This document shows positions 1-5,293 of a DNA stretch of 6,072 nucleotides, in pieces (the stretch's first letter is position 1; the number at the start of each line of letters is the position of its first letter). Origin of the DNA: an uncultured Bdellovibrio sp. (GTDB lineage: Bacteria > Bdellovibrionota > Bdellovibrionia > Bdellovibrionales > Bdellovibrionaceae); the NCBI GenBank assembly GCA_937871355.1, contig CALMPX010000254.1, positions 1 through 6,072 of the forward strand, given 5' to 3'. The notes beneath the pieces are model-generated. The model worked only from the letters and a program-made list of their open reading frames with translations, did not search any database and was not told where the DNA came from. A program made the translations under genes and the position numbers.

Positions 1-53
1 AAGTTAGGTTGCAATTGCAGCAACATAAGTATATTTGGTTACCCACAACTCGA

Positions 54-74
54 GGCGTTTGAAAAACAGACGCC
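54..74 (+). other. Hairpin in the leader upstream of fis
   Basis: GGCGTTTG (54-61) pairs with CAGACGCC (67-74), giving an 8-bp stem with one T-G wobble and a five-A loop. No T-tract follows on either strand, so it does not look like an intrinsic terminator. It overlaps the TTGAAA that could be a -35 element. It may therefore be a DNA operator, the end of an unseen upstream transcript, or a 5'-leader structure. The rest of 1-135 holds no convincing open frame. Confidence 0.4.
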
Positions 75-88
75 CTGAAAATTAAATT
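59..88 (+). promoter_or_regulatory. Possible promoter for the fis-like gene
   Basis: TTGAAA (59-64) lies 18 bp before TAAATT (83-88), a weak match to a housekeeping -35/-10 pair. It would start transcription about 40 nt ahead of the gene. The AT-rich stretch 77-100 offers several other -10-like hexamers, so the exact position is uncertain. Confidence 0.25.
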
Positions 89-135
89 AATACGTTAATA
101 AGAACGTTACACACCCACAACGAAAGAGGAGTTCC

Positions 136-501
136 ATGACGCCAAATCTGAATAGCTCAGAAAATCTTTTTGTCGCTAACCTTCAACAAGTCAGCTTAGA
201 AAAATTAGTAAAAAGCAAACTTGAGGTTTTGTTCCAACAACAAAAAGAAGCACAAGTTGAATTAAGCGGTTTATACAATATCGTTTTAGAGCAAGTTGAA
301 AAACCACTTATCGAGCTATCTCTTAAAGCTTTTAACGGCAACCAAGTTAAAACTGCTATCATGTTAGGTATTAACCGTAACACTCTTAAGAAAAAAATCG
401 ACAACTACAAATTGAAACCTAAAAAAGGAGCTCAAGCACACGCTGCTCCAGTAGCTTCTACAACGACAACTTTAGAATCTTCTACAGTTTTAGCACAGTA
501 A
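136..501 (+). CDS. fis: Fis-family nucleoid-associated DNA-binding protein with C-terminal tail
   Basis: This 121-residue protein resembles Fis over its whole core, not only in the HTH. Residues 19-56 match the dimerising helices, including an LYNIVLEQVEKPL segment close to the LYELVLAEVEQPL of E. coli Fis. Residues 57-94 form the DNA-binding helix-turn-helix with the GNQ and GINRNTLKKK signatures. Fis normally bends DNA as a homodimer and acts on rRNA promoters, replication origins and supercoiling. Enterobacterial Fis is about 98 residues and ends just after the HTH. Here roughly 27 extra residues follow (95-121), a KPKKG patch and then an Ala/Ser/Thr-rich, probably disordered stretch. The start is well supported by AGAGGAG at 125-131, four bases ahead of ATG. 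The gene is monocistronic, closed by the terminator at 522-557, and sits directly upstream of dnaB. The family call is firm; orthology to enteric fis is inferred. Confidence 0.88.
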   Translation: MTPNLNSSENLFVANLQQVSLEKLVKSKLEVLFQQQKEAQVELSGLYNIVLEQVEKPLIELSLKAFNGNQVKTAIMLGINRNTLKKKIDNYKLKPKKGAQAHAAPVASTTTTLESSTVLAQ

Positions 502-521
502 TCTCTTTTTAAAGATGAGAT

Positions 522-557
522 AAAAACCCAACAGAAATGTTGGGTTTTTTATTTTTT
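522..557 (+). terminator. Rho-independent terminator of fis
   Basis: AAAAACCCAACA (522-533) and TGTTGGGTTTTT (538-549) form a perfect 12-bp stem closed by a GAAA tetraloop. The T-rich run continues to 557. It lies 20 nt after the fis stop, so fis and dnaB are probably separate transcripts. Confidence 0.93.
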
Positions 558-581
558 CTGTTCGTATTACATCTTTTTTTT

Positions 582-590
582 TGATATAAT
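582..590 (+). promoter_or_regulatory. Extended -10 promoter of dnaB, inside an inverted repeat
   Basis: TGATATAAT is a perfect extended -10 element (TGN plus TATAAT). No good -35 is visible 17 bp upstream, which suits an extended -10 promoter. The predicted transcript starts near 597, leaving a leader of about 24 nt. The -10 is part of an inverted repeat, GATATAA (583-589) and TTATATC (596-602), which would span from the -10 to the start site. The Shine-Dalgarno AGGGG follows at 605-609. Confidence 0.6.
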
Positions 591-620
591 TTTGGTTATA
601 TCCCAGGGGCAAAATATAAG

Positions 621-2045
621 ATGAGTTCATTTAATAAAATTCCACCTCAAAGTTTAGAAGCCGAATATTCTGTTCTCGGCGGATTGATGTTAGAACGCGA
701 AGCCTTTGATCAGGTGGGCGATGTTTTAACTGTTGATGATTTCTATAAGCCAGCTCATCAATTTATTTATAAAGTGATTATGGATCTTCACCAAAAATCT
801 CAACCCATCGATTTAGTAACAGTGATGAATCTCCTTCAAGCTCGCAACGAATTAGAACAAGTGGGCGGAGCCGAATACCTTCTGACCTTATTAGAAAAAG
901 TTGTCTCTGCCGCGAATATCGATTCGCATGCAAAAATTATCCGAGACAAATCTATGTTACGTCGTTTGATTCATACTTCATCTGGTCTGATTGAAAAAGC
1001 CTTCAGTGCCGATTATCAAGATGTGGAAACATTGATTGATATCGCCGAAGCAGAAATTCTTAAAGTCGGTGAAAATAAAATGTCAGCCGGTCTTATTGGA
1101 TCAATGGACATCGTCAAATCATCGATTGAAAAAATCGAAGATCTTTATAAACGCAAAGCCGATGTTACCGGTGTTCCTACGGGATTCACTGAATTAGATA
1201 AAATCACTTCCGGTCTTCATGGCGGCGAATTAATTATCGTCGCCGCTCGTCCATCGATGGGTAAAACGGCCTTCTCTCTGAATCTGGCCACTCATATGGC
1301 TCTTCGAGCGAAAAAAACCGTCGCTTACTTTTCAGTGGAGATGGCCAAAGAATCCGTGATGATGCGTCTCTTGGCTGGGGAATCTAAAATCAGCATGGGA
1401 GAAATTCGACCTGGTCGTATTCAAGATGCTTCTTGGCCTAAACTGATTCAAGCCGCCGGTGCCATTTCTGAAGCTCCATTATTTATTGATGATACCGCTG
1501 GTATTTCACCTTTCGAAATTCGTGCGCGCTGTCGTCGCCTTAAAGCCACTCATGGTTTAGATTGTATTATGATCGATTACCTTCAAATGATGTCCTTGAA
1601 ACAAAAAACTGACAACCGCGAGCGTGAGGTTTCTGAGATTTCAAAAAATTTAAAAGGAATCGCCAAAGAACTGAACGTTCCGATCATCGCTCTGGCTCAG
1701 TTAAATCGGGGCGTTGAGGGTCGTGCGGATCGTCGTCCGATGTTATCTGATCTCCGGGAATCAGGATCCATCGAGCAAGATGCCGACGTGATTATGATGC
1801 TTTACCGTGATGACTATTACGATAAAGAGGATCAAGAAAAAGCCGGTCACGCCGAAGTCATTATCGGTAAACAACGGAATGGAGCCACAGGCACCGTTAA
1901 ATTAAGATTCGATGCCAAAACAAATAAATTCCGTGATGCAGATCCTGATTCAGTTTCTCCGCTTCCACCTCCGAATGCGCCACCAAGCATGCCGGGACAG
2001 TTTGGGAAACCAAGAAACTTTGCTCCAGGCGCGAATAACTCGTAA
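621..2045 (+). CDS. dnaB: Replicative DNA helicase DnaB
   Basis: DnaB is the hexameric ATP-driven 5'-3' helicase that opens the replication fork and recruits primase. At 474 residues this copy has normal full length. The N-terminal primase-contact domain is about residues 7-110, opening with IPPQSLEAEYSVLGG. A linker follows, then the RecA-like motor from about 180. Visible motor elements are Walker A ARPSMGKT at 209-216 (Lys215), Walker B IMIDYLQM with Asp319, the LAQLNRGVEGR sensor region, and KQRNG at 417-421 with the presumed arginine finger Arg419. The last 35 residues are Pro/Gly/Asn-rich and probably disordered. No intein or frameshift interrupts it. The start has AGGGG at 605-609, a rather long 11 nt ahead, and no alternative upstream start is in frame. 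It follows fis and has its own promoter. Confidence 0.98.
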   Translation: MSSFNKIPPQSLEAEYSVLGGLMLEREAFDQVGDVLTVDDFYKPAHQFIYKVIMDLHQKSQPIDLVTVMNLLQARNELEQVGGAEYLLTLLEKVVSAANIDSHAKIIRDKSMLRRLIHTSSGLIEKAFSADYQDVETLIDIAEAEILKVGENKMSAGLIGSMDIVKSSIEKIEDLYKRKADVTGVPTGFTELDKITSGLHGGELIIVAARPSMGKTAFSLNLATHMALRAKKTVAYFSVEMAKESVMMRLLAGESKISMGEIRPGRIQDASWPKLIQAAGAISEAPLFIDDTAGISPFEIRARCRRLKATHGLDCIMIDYLQMMSLKQKTDNREREVSEISKNLKGIAKELNVPIIALAQLNRGVEGRADRRPMLSDLRESGSIEQDADVIMMLYRDDYYDKEDQEKAGHAEVIIGKQRNGATGTVKLRFDAKTNKFRDADPDSVSPLPPPNAPPSMPGQFGKPRNFAPGANNS

Positions 2046-2064
2046 AGGTGCCAGGTCCTTTTTT
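2044..2064 (+). terminator. Weak hairpin plus T-tract after dnaB
   Basis: AAAGG (2044-2048), overlapping the dnaB stop codon, can pair with CCTTT (2057-2061), and the T-run continues to 2064. The 5-bp stem with an 8-nt loop is weak for a terminator, so partial read-through into the next gene is likely. The AAAGGTGCCAGGTCCTTT core also looks like a damaged GGTGCC/GGCACC palindrome. Confidence 0.35.
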
Positions 2065-2080
2065 GTCTTAATTTGAGAAA

Positions 2081-2119
2081 TTAATCTATTTTATTTAGAG
2101 TTTTTTCCTTTTAGATTAA
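2081..2119 (+). repeat. 8-bp inverted repeat upstream of the secreted-protein gene
   Basis: TTAATCTA (2081-2088) and TAGATTAA (2112-2119) are exact inverted copies separated by 23 T-rich bases. They lie 24-62 nt ahead of the start codon at 2143, where a promoter or regulator-binding site would be expected. I cannot assign a clear -35/-10 pair here. Confidence 0.4.
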
Positions 2120-2124
2120 CCTGA

Positions 2125-2150
2125 AACTTCATAGGGGGTTCTATGAAGTT
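2125..2150 (+). promoter_or_regulatory. Translation-start hairpin: SD in loop, AUG in stem
   Basis: AACTTCATAG (2125-2134) and CTATGAAGTT (2141-2150) form a perfect 10-bp stem with a six-base loop, GGGGTT. The Shine-Dalgarno AGGGGG (2133-2138) starts in the stem and fills most of the loop. The ATG (2143-2145) and codons 2-3 lie in the 3' arm. In the mRNA this would hide the start codon while leaving the G-run exposed. This suggests translational control, for example by temperature, an sRNA or an RNA-binding protein. Confidence 0.6.
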
Positions 2151-2607
2151 ATTCTCTATCATTATTTTTCTATTCGGATCGCTCGTATTCGCTAAAAATA
2201 AAATTTTGTATAAAAGCTGTGTTAACTGTCCCGTGAAAGAAAAAGAAGTCCCTCTTTTTGACTTATCACTTCAAGTCGATTTTAAAGTGCCCGGCACAGT
2301 CACACTCGAATCACGAGTCGAAGATATTGAGCAATTTGGAAGCGGCGAAGACTATGTGGTGTATATTAAAAAAGAAAACAAAGACTCTATTCTTTATATG
2401 ATTACAGACTTCAGAACTTTTGCTAAGCGGCGAATTGCTGATCATGCCAGCCAATTTGCCATTCGTAACGGCGTGCTGTTTTTAGAAAGAAGAGAACCTG
2501 CTGGCGATAAATATATTAATATACTTTATTTTATTTCGGATTTTAAGGCCGGTGTAAAAACAGAAATTCGACGTGGCTATGGCGTTTTTGCTGTCGATGA
2601 TTATTAA
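2143..2607 (+). CDS. Secreted protein of unknown function with imperfect internal repeats
   Basis: I do not recognise this 154-residue protein. It opens with a Sec-type signal peptide: Lys2, a hydrophobic core at 3-16, and a likely cut after VFA at 17. There is no lipobox cysteine at that site. The mature start carries a CVNC pair at 26-29, which could form a disulfide or bind a metal or heme-like ligand. No CxxCH is present. Two imperfect repeats follow, about 72-107 and 111-151, each a hydrophobic beta-like strand, a charged turn, then ILYMITDFR (83-91) or ILYFISDFK (127-135). A third copy seems to begin near 140 and stops at once. The pattern resembles beta-propeller blades but is too short for a full propeller. 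The Shine-Dalgarno AGGGGG is four bases ahead of ATG, in the hairpin loop. The gene lies downstream of dnaB and ends 1 nt from convergent ppiC. Confidence 0.75.
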   Translation: MKLFSIIIFLFGSLVFAKNKILYKSCVNCPVKEKEVPLFDLSLQVDFKVPGTVTLESRVEDIEQFGSGEDYVVYIKKENKDSILYMITDFRTFAKRRIADHASQFAIRNGVLFLERREPAGDKYINILYFISDFKAGVKTEIRRGYGVFAVDDY

Positions 2608-2608
2608 C

Positions 2609-2881
2609 TTATTTTTTTAAAATGACATGATATCCGAATTGTGTGCGAATCGGTGGTGATATCGTATCCATAGGAAGTTTCACGACCGCTTCGTCAAACG
2701 CCTCAACAAATCGTCCTGGCTTGTAGGGACCTAAAGCGCCGCCGTCACGTGCCGAGGAACAAGATGAAAACTTGATCGCGGCTTGAGTAAAACTCATGCC
2801 TTCGTGAATTTTTTTAATCACATCTTGGGCTTCGTATTCATGTTTGACTAAAATATGATAAACTTTAAAGGGCTTATTCAT
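2609..2881 (-). CDS. ppiC: PpiC-type parvulin peptidyl-prolyl cis-trans isomerase
   Basis: This is a stand-alone parvulin of 90 residues, matching the E. coli PpiC (Par10) length of about 93. It catalyses cis-trans isomerisation of peptide bonds before proline. The whole protein is the Rotamase domain. It opens with YHILVK and His9, then SSCSSARDGGALG with Cys41, the VEAFDEAV stretch with Phe62, and RTQFGYHVI with His85 near the end. These are the residues that line the parvulin active site. There is no signal peptide, so it should be cytoplasmic, unlike SurA or PrsA-type chaperones. Its ATG overlaps the TGA of the pseudouridine synthase gene (ATGA), and GGAG lies five bases upstream (2887-2890 on the complement), so translation is coupled. 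It is the last gene of the minus-strand operon and runs tail-to-tail with the secreted-protein gene. Confidence 0.93.
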   Translation of the reverse strand: MNKPFKVYHILVKHEYEAQDVIKKIHEGMSFTQAAIKFSSCSSARDGGALGPYKPGRFVEAFDEAVVKLPMDTISPPIRTQFGYHVILKK

Positions 2882-3567
2882 AACAACTCCAGAAAATCTT
2901 TTGGCAATGGGGCTTCGATATTTAATTTTTTTTTTGTGTGAGGGTGAATAAAACTTAAACTGAAAGCATGCAACATGAGACGCTTCACATTTTCGCTTTT
3001 TCCACCGTAAATCTTATCACCTAAAATAGAACGATGACTTTCTTGCAAGTGCTGACGAATTTGATGCGTTCTTCCAGTCTTAGGAACGGCTTCAATATAA
3101 TGAAATTGATCATTGGAAGATAATACCGTGAATTCTGTTTCCGCGGGCCATTTACCTGATTTGACCGAAATCATTCTTTTTTGTTTCATACCGTGAGCCG
3201 GCGCCATGTGGTTATTAATTTTCCAACTTAATTCATTTTTAATTTCACACTTAACTTTTTTTCCCGGTTTTAGTTCATGAGGCATAGTTAAACAGCGATA
3301 AATTTTATGAAAACGATGCTGGGTGAACATTTCTGTTAGAGCTTTATTTACTAAGGTCGATTTGCTCATTAAAAATACGCCGGAGGTTTCATAATCTAAA
3401 CGATGATGTAAAAATAATTTTCCCTTAAGATCAGGTCGTTGTTTTTCTAAGAGCTCTTTAATCGGAAGTTGTGTGCTATTACTCGAGCGAATAGAAGGCT
3501 GCGACAAAACCATCGCGGGCTTATCTACTAAAATTAAATAATCGTCTTCAAATAAAATTGAAATCAA
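2878..3567 (-). CDS. RluA-family RNA pseudouridine synthase
   Basis: This enzyme converts specific uridines in rRNA or tRNA to pseudouridine in the cytoplasm. Key motifs are FLHHRLDYETSGVFL at 52-66 with catalytic Asp58, KIYRCL at 88-93, GRTHQIRQHL at 165-174, GDKIYGG at 183-189 and RLMLHAFSLSF at 196-206. At 229 residues it lacks the N-terminal S4 domain of RluC/RluD and is sized like RluA, so the target uridine cannot be told from sequence. The start is TTG, overlapping the upstream gene's TGA (TTGA). A GAG core lies eight bases ahead, and the next in-frame ATG (residue 19) would cut into the fold. The run of ten A in codons 211-214 is a slippage site: in the -1 frame the reading stays open into ppiC. 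It is the middle gene of the operon. Confidence 0.93.
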   Translation of the reverse strand: MISILFEDDYLILVDKPAMVLSQPSIRSSNSTQLPIKELLEKQRPDLKGKLFLHHRLDYETSGVFLMSKSTLVNKALTEMFTQHRFHKIYRCLTMPHELKPGKKVKCEIKNELSWKINNHMAPAHGMKQKRMISVKSGKWPAETEFTVLSSNDQFHYIEAVPKTGRTHQIRQHLQESHRSILGDKIYGGKSENVKRLMLHAFSLSFIHPHTKKKLNIEAPLPKDFLELL

Positions 3568-5162
3568 AATAGATACTCAATACCTAATAAATAAGCGATC
3601 GCCTTTTCTTCAGAAGATCGAATAGGGTTTGTGTTAGTGCCTGTTCCACTGTAACTCACATTATTTGTGCCGTAATTTATTTCTGGTTTAAATTGAAGAT
3701 TGGTTGAAATTTGATGTGTTAAGTAAATTCCAAAATTATTAATTGTGGCATCGCCTTTTCCTGAATCGACCGGAGTCTCATTAAATGTTTCAAATAAAAC
3801 GAATTTGGCTTTGGCTCCGAAAGCTGTTTTATTATTTTCTGATATTGGGAAATATCCGCCTAAATGAAGTTGCCATCCCTTAATTAAATTTGAAGTGTAG
3901 GCTGTTGGGCTGGTATCCGTTACTTGAGTATTACTCATCAAATAGCCTCCGCCGATACTGAGTTGAGGGCCCCAAAAGTTTCCAGTCACGGCGTATCTAT
4001 AACCAATGAGCACGTCATACTGGCCGTGAGTAAATGCTAAATTCACCGGTGTTGATCCGCTTAAACCATTATTAGCATTGAAATTACTGAGCTGCATTTC
4101 TAAAGATGTGAACCATTCTGAAGTAATCCATAACTCAGCTCCCATTTTTATAGTCGGCGCAAAAGCTTTAGTCGAACTGTAGTTGTTTGTTCCCGCTTTA
4201 TTCATAGCTCCGACTTTAAAATCAGTGGCGCCAAGGGCCACACTGATTTTGCCATATTGTGGTGTGGGCGTTGGAATCCATTCTTGCGCATCTTTCTCGT
4301 TTTCTAGAACAGGTTTAAGCATTTTAGAATTTTCATCATAATCGACAAAATTCACCGGCAAAAGCTTGCTGCCTTTTTCTATAACTCCAACTTCTTTTTC
4401 AAAAGTAATTTGGGCGAAGCTGAGGTTTGAGTCGGCTTTATTAACGACAATCTGTCCGATCACTTCTTTTTCTACCCCTGTCATAAATTTTAATTTAGGG
4501 TGGCGCTTAATAGCCAGAATTTGCGCGACACTAAGTTTATCATTTTCCTTAATTCCATTTTTTTGACCTAGGTTTATCGTCACCTTATTCCCGGTACGGC
4601 TGACGATGAGACCACTAAAGGGAATTTTTTGTTTCAATTGTGCATAAAGATCGGTGATGATTTCATTCACTTTAGAAAGCTCAAAAGTTTTTTCGTCTTG
4701 GTAGGAAACTGATACGAGCGGGCTTCCATCTTTGACATAAAGAACAAGATTTATAGTTATACCTGAAGAACTCTTTGTTATAACGGCTGACAATAATGAA
4801 TCAGCATTAGAATTCTGCATTATTTTTTGTGTAAAATCCGGTTTTTCATCGAGCCAATCAGCTCGATATTTTTTTTCTTTTTCATTTTCCGGCAATTTGA
4901 GTTCAACGAGTGACCAGAAATGATCGTCACTGATCAGCTCGTTTAATCTTTTCTCTGCCGCTACTTTATAAACACCGCCCACATTATCGTAGGCTGGAAC
5001 AATAACAATAGATTTTAGATTTAATAAACTATCAATATCGCTTCGATAGTTAACCGGATAGGGATTTTTATTTCCCACAACAACTTCTTTGGCGATAGCA
5101 AAATTGAGAACTAAAAAAGGACTTAAAACAATGCTGCAAATTCTTTTGATATGACTATTCAT
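3564..5162 (-). CDS. Exported two-part envelope protein: periplasmic domain plus probable outer-membrane beta-barrel
   Basis: I cannot name this 532-residue protein. Residues 1-24 are a Sec signal peptide, with a likely cut after AIA at 22-24. Residues about 45-180 look like an alpha/beta domain, with an SIVIVPAYDN strand and a predicted helix. This is reminiscent of the CsgG or FlgT N-terminal type, but the likeness is loose. Residues about 181-272 contain GLIVSRTGNKVTINLG then QKNGIKENDKLSV, a pattern known from FlgT C-terminal and other SH3-like domains. A Pro/Thr linker (296-302) leads to about ten amphipathic, Gly/aromatic-rich strands (303-532) ending in GIEYLF. A terminal Phe is typical of outer-membrane barrels recognised by BamA. 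It heads the operon with the pseudouridine synthase and ppiC. No good Shine-Dalgarno is visible, and a hairpin lies 7 nt upstream of ATG. An export and barrel role is inferred. Confidence 0.75.
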   Translation of the reverse strand: MNSHIKRICSIVLSPFLVLNFAIAKEVVVGNKNPYPVNYRSDIDSLLNLKSIVIVPAYDNVGGVYKVAAEKRLNELISDDHFWSLVELKLPENEKEKKYRADWLDEKPDFTQKIMQNSNADSLLSAVITKSSSGITINLVLYVKDGSPLVSVSYQDEKTFELSKVNEIITDLYAQLKQKIPFSGLIVSRTGNKVTINLGQKNGIKENDKLSVAQILAIKRHPKLKFMTGVEKEVIGQIVVNKADSNLSFAQITFEKEVGVIEKGSKLLPVNFVDYDENSKMLKPVLENEKDAQEWIPTPTPQYGKISVALGATDFKVGAMNKAGTNNYSSTKAFAPTIKMGAELWITSEWFTSLEMQLSNFNANNGLSGSTPVNLAFTHGQYDVLIGYRYAVTGNFWGPQLSIGGGYLMSNTQVTDTSPTAYTSNLIKGWQLHLGGYFPISENNKTAFGAKAKFVLFETFNETPVDSGKGDATINNFGIYLTHQISTNLQFKPEINYGTNNVSYSGTGTNTNPIRSSEEKAIAYLLGIEYLF

Positions 5163-5169
5163 GTTGATA

Positions 5170-5193
5170 TTGTGACTCGATTTTGAATCACAA
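5170..5193 (-). promoter_or_regulatory. Hairpin just upstream of the envelope-protein start codon
   Basis: TTGTGACTC (5170-5178) and GAATCACAA (5185-5193) form 9-bp arms with one mismatch and a six-base loop. In the minus-strand mRNA this stem ends 7 nt before the AUG and covers the only GAG-like Shine-Dalgarno remnant. It could limit ribosome access or serve as an operator. Confidence 0.4.
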
Positions 5194-5219
5194 TCAATCG
5201 GCAGGGAAACTTTTTCCTA

Positions 5220-5229
5220 GGCTTAAGCC
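5220..5229. promoter_or_regulatory. GGCTTAAGCC palindrome in the divergent promoter region
   Basis: This is a perfect 10-bp palindrome between the divergent response-regulator and envelope-protein genes. It falls at the predicted transcription start of the minus-strand operon. It is directly preceded by a small GGAAA/TTTCC hairpin (5205-5217). It could be an operator, but no family can be assigned. Confidence 0.35.
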
Positions 5230-5235
5230 AAGCAC

Positions 5236-5263
5236 ATAGTAAAAGTACGATATACTCATTCAA
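5236..5263 (-). promoter_or_regulatory. Predicted promoter of the envelope protein-pseudouridine synthase-ppiC operon
   Basis: Read on the minus strand, TTGAAT (5263-5258) is followed after 16 bp by TACTAT (5241-5236). The -35 is a fair match and the -10 a moderate one. Transcription would begin near 5229, giving a leader of about 67 nt that includes the hairpin at 5170-5193. Its -35 lies over that of the opposite promoter. Confidence 0.4.
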
Positions 5264-5287
5264 AAATAACTTGTTTCACTTTAGAAT
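5259..5287 (+). promoter_or_regulatory. Predicted promoter of the response-regulator gene, possibly giving a leaderless mRNA
   Basis: TTCAAA (5259-5264) and TAGAAT (5282-5287) are spaced by exactly 17 bp, and the -10 matches five of six consensus bases. The start site would be about seven bases on, at the A of the ATG (5294). An alternative -10, TATACT (5251-5256), would give a leader of roughly 30 nt but lacks a good -35. Confidence 0.4.
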
Positions 5288-5293
5288 AAAGGT

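Noticed and set aside
54..74. Intrinsic terminator of an upstream gene
   Set aside because: The stem is good but no T-tract follows in either direction.
183..404. Minus-strand open frame of 73 codons
   Set aside because: It lies wholly inside the well-supported Fis gene on the opposite strand, with no ribosome site and no recognisable domain.
621..2045. Intein or mobile insertion in dnaB
   Set aside because: DnaB is a common intein host, so I checked the Walker A and downstream motifs. All are contiguous and the length is normal.
2605..2611. Bidirectional terminator between the secreted-protein gene and ppiC
   Set aside because: Only one base separates the two stop codons, and the A/T-rich run nearby forms no GC stem.
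4366..4566. Plus-strand open frame of 66 codons
   Set aside because: It is antisense to the 532-residue envelope protein. Its hydrophobic, Ser/Leu/Phe-rich composition is what antisense reading of this gene gives, and no start signal was found.
5171..5192. TGTGA...TCACA as a CRP/FNR-type operator
   Set aside because: The half-sites are 12 bases apart, whereas CRP sites have a 6-base spacer. The longer 9-bp arms fit a hairpin better.
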